Shown: positions 58,480 through 64,000 of the stretch, one piece after another
How positions within the stretch are numbered: position 1 is the first letter of the stretch
How the letters are laid out: every line of letters begins with the position of its first letter
Source of the DNA: Diphasiastrum complanatum
Taxonomy: Eukaryota; Streptophyta; Lycopodiopsida; Lycopodiales; Lycopodiaceae
Assembly (NCBI GenBank): GCA_029204225.1
Contig: CM055111.1
Location: forward strand, 19,630,642 to 19,694,641
Reading direction: 5' to 3'
DNA: 64,000 nucleotides
Notes under the pieces: generated by a model
Databases searched by the model: none
The model's input: only the letters and a program-made list of their open reading frames with translations
Told to the model about the DNA's origin: nothing
Position numbers and translations under genes: made by a program

Positions 58480-59700
58480 TAGGTTTCCCCTAACTAGTTT
58501 AGTTGCATTTTAGCTATTTTCTTGTTTTTTAGAGTAGTTTAGGTAGATTTTTGGAGTTTAGAGTTAGTTTTCTGTATTTTTTGTGTTTGGACTGTTCACA
58601 GCTAGCGGAGGAGGTGTGAGAGGGTAGAGGAGGCTCTGAACAACCTCTAAGGGCTTGAAACCCAAACCAATCATCCAAAAAACTCAAAAAATACACCAAT
58701 TTGCATTTTGGAGGAAAAAAGAGCCAAAAAAAACTCATCATATTTTTATATCTCCAGAATCAGTGGGAATTAACCCTTGCATGACTGGCAACAGCTCTAG
58801 GGTACTGTCCCAGACCTGCATAGAAACCTGCGAGGGTTAGTTCCAAGCAGATTGTAAAAATCAGAGAAAAATCTTGAAAAATTCAAAAAACCCTTGAAAA
58901 AATTCAAAAAAATTCAAATCTTTATAAGAACTCTCGCAGAGCCCTCTGAAGTTCCATCTCAGTGAGACCAGGACACAGAGAAGCTTGCGAGAGTTAGTTT
59001 GATGATTAAGTGCCTGTGCGAGAGTTCCTAGTGAAAAAAAGATGGAAAAGTACCAGTGAACCCTTGCAGACAGTGAAATTTCCAGTTCTAGTGGTCAAGA
59101 ACTCTCGCAGAGGATTCTGAAGTTCCATCTCAGTGAGACCAGGACACAGAAGAGCTTGCGAGAGTTACTTTGATTCCAGTGAGCAGAAAATTGGATCTAA
59201 GTGCAAAAAAATCACTAAAAAGTGAGGATCCAGCAAATCCTTCCAGTAAGAACTCTCGCAGACCCTCTCAATCAATTCAAAATGTCAAATTACATCAGTG
59301 ATGAAGCCGGCGAGAGTTAGTATGAAGATCTGGTGAAGATCAAGCAAAAAAAGTGATCTTGAACTCTCGCAGGCAGTAAAATTTTCACTTCTTGCGAGAG
59401 TTAACTCTTGCAGAGAATTCTATAGTGAGATTTGACCCAGATCCAGCTACTGTGAAGCTTGCGAGAGCTACTTCCCAGAGATCTGAAAGATATCAAGTTT
59501 TTTACCTACAAAAATAGCTAAAGAACCTTCACACAGCCAACCCTCGCACAAGATAACCCTCATAGACTAGATCAATGGAAAGATTTGCATTAGATCCAGC
59601 TACTATCAAAATCTCAGGTCAATCAGTGCAAGGAGAAAAAAGCTATCAAGGAAAAATCATCGCAAAAGGCCTAAAATTCATTCCGGCCGATTAGATCGAT
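58480..59700 (+). repeat. Leader of element F with AACTCTCGC / GCGAGAGTT inverted repeats
   Basis: At least five AACTCTCGCAG sites alternate with at least five GCGAGAGTTA sites between about 58800 and 59480. Two larger units share GAAGTTCCATCTCAGTGAGA and CCAGGACACAGA near 58950 and 59120. Each AACTCTCGC can pair with a GCGAGAGTT downstream. No long open frame crosses the region. Confidence 0.75.
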
Positions 59701-59707
59701 CAGATCC

Positions 59708-60780
59708 TTGAAGATCCAGACTGCATCCTATTGTATAAGCAAGATCCAATCACTTTGGAATCCACATCGGATGAATCTGAGATCAGGACGATCATTAGCA
59801 CGAAGGATAGCAAATCAGACACCACACCTTCCCAGATTAGCAGTTGTGCAACAAGAGGCAGAACCGAAACCAGCACCAATGGATCCAATGGGCCAACCTG
59901 TACCTGTCGCACCCTTGCATGCAATTCGGAGAGCACCACGGATGGAGATACCAAAATACGACGGATCCTCAGATCCCATACGATTCCTCCAGATCTACGA
60001 ACAAGCTTGTGAAATCTACGGCGAACGGACACCTGCACAAAAGTTGATGCTATTCCCTATGTCCTTACTTGAAGTGGCTCAGGATTGCTTTTTCAACCTG
60101 TCAGAGGAAGAGAAATCCACCTGGGAAGTGGTTAAAGCGGCTCTCATTACGTGCTTTATACAATAAAGTTCCTGGAAGACCTGTTTCTCCTGCTAAGCAA
60201 AGTCAAGATGGGAAAACGAGAAAGGGTCTGGGACTATATTGAACGGGTCAAACATCTACGATCCGAGTGCAGTGCAGCCCTTACTCCCGATCATGCGGTG
60301 ATCATGTGGTTCCTAGCCGGGTTACCACAAAGCATCAGAAGAGAACTAAAAAGACGGGAACAGTATGCTACTCTGCAAGAAGCTATGGAAGATGCCATCA
60401 AGGAAGAGGATGAAGGATCTGATGACAAATATCCTTCCACCCACACTCCTACTCCCTCGATCGCATCATCATCATCAAACGCATCCGCTATATCCACAGA
60501 ATTGCTGTTGGAGCAAATGACAAAATTACACAAATAGCAGATGGAGCAACTTACAGCGCAGTTTGACCAGAAACTAAAGGCCTTACAAGGAACTGTAGCA
60601 GTAACTCCACATCAACCGGAACCAACCCAATTGTAGTATCCTCGACGAGAAAATGTATGGTGTTCAGTATGCACGCAAAACCATACAGCAAACGAGTGTC
60701 CAGTCCTAAAGCAAAATCTGAGTCTGACACATAGATTCTGCCATCTGTGCAATGCAACATCACACGATACGACATGTGAA
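59708..60780 (+). pseudogene. gag of gypsy element F
   Basis: Retrotrans_gag-type sequence: APRMEIPKYDGSSDPIRFLQ, FFNLSEEEKSTWEVVKAAL, then MGKRERVWDYIERVKHLRSE and MWFLAGLPQSIRRELKRRE, followed by an acidic and serine-rich tail. Cysteine knuckle-like sequence (CSVCTQNHTANECPVL and FCHLCNATSHDTTC) lies near 60660-60777. It is broken and ends where element E begins. Confidence 0.85.
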
Positions 60781-61429
60781 AAATACAGATCCTAAGTGGA
60801 TCTAAACTCCAAGATCATTGGCTTGAATGCTTGCACTCCAAACTACATAAGCTAGGAATTGGCAACACATTCTATGCTACCTAGAATGCAAAGAACTTGA
60901 TCAAAAAGCATTTATCACAAATGGAAACTTCCATAAACATCAAGTGCGGCCCAAAATAGCATTATACAGTCCATAATACATCAGCCTATCACTTTTGGAA
61001 AGCACCTAAGATCATACACAATAGCTTGAAGACAACACACACAACAATGCTCTCAATGGAGGAAGAAACAATGACAATGATCTATTGATCTCAATGAAGC
61101 ATACAAAAGGTTTCTCCAACCTGTTCTCCACGACTTCCCTACTATTTATGGATGAGGAAGATGACTCTCTCTCCTCTCTCTAGAAGGTACTTGACCCTAG
61201 ATATTCCCTATATAGGAAAAATAGCTAAAAATGGCTTATATGACCAAAATACATCAAAATGGTCTCATTTTGAAGGGCATGAAGTTTGACACTTCATCAT
61301 ACTGAAAAAATACAGTAAATAAAAACATTGTGGCCTGGTTCACACGTGTGAAACTCCAGAACCAAAACTATTTACAATTTTAGCCAATTTAGGCCTCAAA
61401 CTAGCTAGGAAATGTTGGCAATTTTCACA
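60775..61429 (-). repeat. 3' LTR of element E
   Basis: A 655-bp LTR from TGTGAAAAATACAG to GGCAATTTTCACA. The pol stop codon falls in its first bases. The purine tract GAAGAGGGAG lies at 61430-61439. Confidence 0.85.
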
Positions 61430-64000
61430 CTCCCTCTTCAACATTGGATGCTAGTTTCAACATAGTCTTTGAGCACATTCCAAGATTAGATCTATGCATT
61501 AAATATAGGTCCTTTCCCAATGGTTTGGTGAAGATATCAGCCACACACTCCTTTGAAGAGACATGTTGAAGCTCCACCTCTTTGGCAATGACTTGATCTC
61601 TCACAAAATGGTGAGCAATCTCAATGTGCTTGCTCCTTGCATGAAAAACAGGATTGCTTGCCAAGCTTTGGGCTGAAAGGTTATCACAAAGTATGATTGG
61701 AGTCTTCTCTGGTTCCAGCAAGTGAAGATCCAATAACATCCTCTTGATCCAAAGAATCTCCTTGGTGCATGTTGTTAATGCCTTGTACTCGGCTTCGGTG
61801 GAAGATAGAGAGATAGTTGACTGCTTCTTTGATAGCCATGAGACCACTCCATCTCCAAGATAGATTGCAAAGGCACTTGTTGACTTCCTATCCATTTGAT
61901 CACCTGCAAAATCTGAATCTGAAAATCCACAAAGGTTAGGTGTAGTACCTCCATACAAGATGCCAAAATCTCTAGATCCCGAGATGTATGTAAGTACTCT
62001 CTTTCCTAGCTTCCAATGAGCCTCACTAGGATCTTGCATAAATTGACTTAGTTTATCAACCACAAAGCTTAGATCAGGTCTTGTGATGGTTAACCATATA
62101 AGAGATCCTATTAGCTTTCTATAGAGAGTAATGTCCTTGAAGGATCTTTCATTACTTCTTGTAGTTAGCTTTACATTTGATTCCATAGGAGTAGAAACAA
62201 CTTTACAATCTTCCATATGAAACCTTTTTAGAATAGAGTTAACATACTTTTCTTGACATATGAATGTAGATTTAGAAGTTCTAATAATCTCTATTCCTAA
62301 GATATAATGAAGTTTACCAAGATCTTGAATTTCAAACTCTCTTTTGAGTGCCATCTTGATTTCATCTATATCTAGATTGTTACCACCACTTAAGATAATG
62401 TCATCAACATAGATCAAAAGTAAAGTGATATCATTTTCATTCAATCTAAAGTAGAGAGAATGATCATACTCACTCATAACAAAGTTTTGAGAAAGTAAGA
62501 AGGAATTGAGCTTAGCATACCAACTCCTTGGTGCTTGCTTTAGCCCATACAAACTCTTTTGGAGATAGCACACATGATTAGGCTCATCATGTGAAACATA
62601 GCCCTCGGGTTGCTCCATGTAAATATCTTCTTCAAGATCACCATTCAAGAAGGCATTAGTAACATCCATTTGCCACATATCCCAATCATAAAGAGTTGCA
62701 AGAGAGATTAGGATTCGAATAGTTACCATCTTTGCCACGGGTGCAAAGGTCTCATCATAGTCAATACCATATTCTTGAGCATACCCCTTTGCCACCAACC
62801 TTGCCTTGTACTTGTTGATTGATCCATCTTGATTTGTCTTGATCTTGAAGATCCACTTACAACCAATTGCCTTCTTGTCCTTTGGAAGCTTTACCAACCT
62901 CCATGTGTTGCTTTTGATGAGTGCTTGATGCTCATGATCCATGGCTTGGATCCATTCCTTCTTTTGAATTGCTTCACCTACACAAGTTGGTTCATCAAAA
63001 GAGGTAAGAAAAGCAAAGTTAGAGTTGTCCACCACTTGCTTTCCTTTTTCATCATAGGTTAGCCTTGATGGCTTAGCCCTTTGCCTTTGAGTCTTCCTTG
63101 AAGTTTGCTTTGGAGTGGCATCTCCATCTTCATCCAAGACATCTTGCACATCATGATGATTAGTAGGCACATCAACATCAACATCAACAACATTGGAAAC
63201 ATTCTCTTCATGAAAGATGACATCCCTACTTATGACAACTTTCTTTGTAGAAGGAATGTACACTTTGTAAGCCTTGCTTACTTCACTATAGCCAACAAAC
63301 ACACCCTTCTTTGATGAAGGATCTTCTTTAGTTCTATCATCAAGTGTGATATTGACAAAACATGTAAATCCAAAGATCCTACAATGCTTGACACTCGGCC
63401 TTCTACCATAAAGAACCTCATGAGGAGTTTTACCATCCAAGGAAGCACTTGTCCATCTATTACATAGATAGTTAGCACATGCTAAAGCTTCCCCCCAAAA
63501 AGACTTAGCAAGATTAGCATGTAGTCTCATTGCCTTGGCACATTCACAAAGGGTTCTATTCTTCCTCTCGGCCACTCCATTCTGTTGTGGAGTCCTAGGA
63601 CTAGACATCTCCCTCTTAATCCCATGTGCTATACAAAAGTCTTTGAACCTATTTGAGGTGTATTCCCCTCCATTATCAGATCTTAAGCATTTGATCTTTG
63701 TATTGAATTGGTTTTCCATTTCATTCTTGAACTTGACAAATGCAGCAAACACTTCATCCTTACTTTTAAGAAGATAGATCCAAGTATACCTACTAAAGTC
63801 ATCAATGAAAGTTGCATACATCTTTGCCCCACCATTGCTAGTTGTACTAGAAGAATGAATATCAGAATGCACAAGTTGAAAAGCTTCTTTAGATCTAGAA
63901 GTAGATCTAGAATAAGCAAGTCTATGAGATTTGGACAAGGCACAATGTTCACAAACACTATTGTTTGCAACAAGACTTTTAGGGAGACCAAGAACAAGCT
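61425..64000 (-). CDS. pol polyprotein of element E (integrase, RT, RNase H), open at window edge
   Basis: About 858 codons are open to the window edge. In order: the end of GAG-pre-integrase (VCEHCALSKSHR), integrase core (HSDIHSSST, TFIDDFSRYTWIYLL, RSDNGGEYTSNRF, TPQQNGVAERKNRTL), an acidic hinge, RVT_2 reverse transcriptase (CKWIFKIKTNQDG, VAKGYAQEYGIDYDETFAPV, LLLIYVDDIILSGG), and RNase H (SDSDFAGDQMDRKSTSAF, SSTEAEYKAL, HARSKHIEIAHHFVRD, ADIFTKPLG). The stop overlaps the first bases of the LTR. The true start lies outside the window. It is the best preserved retroelement reading frame here. Confidence 0.92.
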   Translation of the reverse strand, partial: LVLGLPKSLVANNSVCEHCALSKSHRLAYSRSTSRSKEAFQLVHSDIHSSSTTSNGGAKMYATFIDDFSRYTWIYLLKSKDEVFAAFVKFKNEMENQFNTKIKCLRSDNGGEYTSNRFKDFCIAHGIKREMSSPRTPQQNGVAERKNRTLCECAKAMRLHANLAKSFWGEALACANYLCNRWTSASLDGKTPHEVLYGRRPSVKHCRIFGFTCFVNITLDDRTKEDPSSKKGVFVGYSEVSKAYKVYIPSTKKVVISRDVIFHEENVSNVVDVDVDVPTNHHDVQDVLDEDGDATPKQTSRKTQRQRAKPSRLTYDEKGKQVVDNSNFAFLTSFDEPTCVGEAIQKKEWIQAMDHEHQALIKSNTWRLVKLPKDKKAIGCKWIFKIKTNQDGSINKYKARLVAKGYAQEYGIDYDETFAPVAKMVTIRILISLATLYDWDMWQMDVTNAFLNGDLEEDIYMEQPEGYVSHDEPNHVCYLQKSLYGLKQAPRSWYAKLNSFLLSQNFVMSEYDHSLYFRLNENDITLLLIYVDDIILSGGNNLDIDEIKMALKREFEIQDLGKLHYILGIEIIRTSKSTFICQEKYVNSILKRFHMEDCKVVSTPMESNVKLTTRSNERSFKDITLYRKLIGSLIWLTITRPDLSFVVDKLSQFMQDPSEAHWKLGKRVLTYISGSRDFGILYGGTTPNLCGFSDSDFAGDQMDRKSTSAFAIYLGDGVVSWLSKKQSTISLSSTEAEYKALTTCTKEILWIKRMLLDLHLLEPEKTPIILCDNLSAQSLASNPVFHARSKHIEIAHHFVRDQVIAKEVELQHVSSKECVADIFTKPLGKDLYLMHRSNLGMCSKTMLKLASNVEEGV

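Larger units (their letters stand above)
57692..60774 (+). mobile_element. Ty3/gypsy element F, 5' part (interrupted by element E)
   Basis: 5' LTR 57692-58460, tRNA-Asp-like primer site 58462-58479, a 1.2-kb leader full of short inverted repeats, and gag (59708 to about 60780). Element E is inserted at 60775, so pol and the 3' LTR would lie beyond the window. F itself is inserted in the integrase of element G. Gag is broken at least once. Confidence 0.85.
60775..64000 (-). mobile_element. Ty1/copia element E (3' part, looks young, runs off the window)
   Basis: Minus strand: pol from the window edge to 61425, purine tract 61430-61439, 3' LTR 60775-61429. Pol is open throughout the visible part, and the LTR ends are perfect (TGTGAAAA/TTTTCACA). 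The 5' half is outside the window, so wholeness cannot be judged. It inserted into gag of gypsy element F. It is related to element A (shared LIWLTITRPDLSF and HARSKHIE motifs). Confidence 0.9.

Overview
This window is nuclear DNA of a land plant. It is dominated by Ty1/copia and Ty3/gypsy LTR retrotransposon fossils, together with one PIF/Harbinger-like DNA transposon relic, one LINE relic and a single recognisable host gene. The host gene has six spliced coding exons and encodes a plant GT77 arabinofuranosyltransferase of the RAY1 type. The species cannot be named from the sequence. One gene in 64 kb, surrounded by nested elements, fits a large repeat-rich genome. The protein looks diverged from the angiosperm RAY1 sequences I remember, which weakly suggests a non-angiosperm.

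Layout, 1-31 kb. This is two direct copies of one composite block. The visible part of copy 1 is 1-14914, matching 18317-31092 in copy 2; copy 2 probably begins near 16800. Each block, read on the minus strand, contains a copia element A with its LTR, a stretch with an unrecognised 152-residue ORF, a copia element B, and a copia element D that is cut in gag by an LTR of element C. C is small and non-autonomous with a tRNA-Asp primer site. By eye the copies differ by about 1-2%, while the two LTRs of B differ by about 8%, so the duplication is younger than B. The middle of B lies in opposite orientation in the two blocks.

Layout, 31-43 kb. This is a patchwork of copia fragments on both strands, a cluster of GC-rich palindromes (32.7-33.2 kb), a short copia-like LTR element without pol (K, 36.2-38.9 kb), two LTRs of a gypsy family H arranged as an inverted repeat with a 15-bp spacer (39.6-40.6 kb), a decayed PIF/Harbinger transposase (41.3-42.2 kb), and the chromodomain end of an H element.

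Layout, 43-51 kb. This is the RAY1-like gene: CDS 43716-51096, six coding exons, about 745 residues, a type II membrane protein expected in the Golgi. Its 3.4-kb first intron carries an antisense copia fossil (L).

Layout, 51-64 kb. After the gene come a LINE RT relic, microsatellites, a second H-family end in the opposite orientation, and largely featureless DNA. Then follows a nested stack: copia E (3' LTR and a long open pol reaching the window edge) lies in gypsy F, which lies in chromovirus-like gypsy G.

I found no rRNA or tRNA gene, CRISPR array or prokaryotic-type operon. The most unusual structures are the LTR inverted repeat, the tandem block with opposite-orientation interiors, the palindrome cluster, and the inverted-repeat-rich leader of element F.
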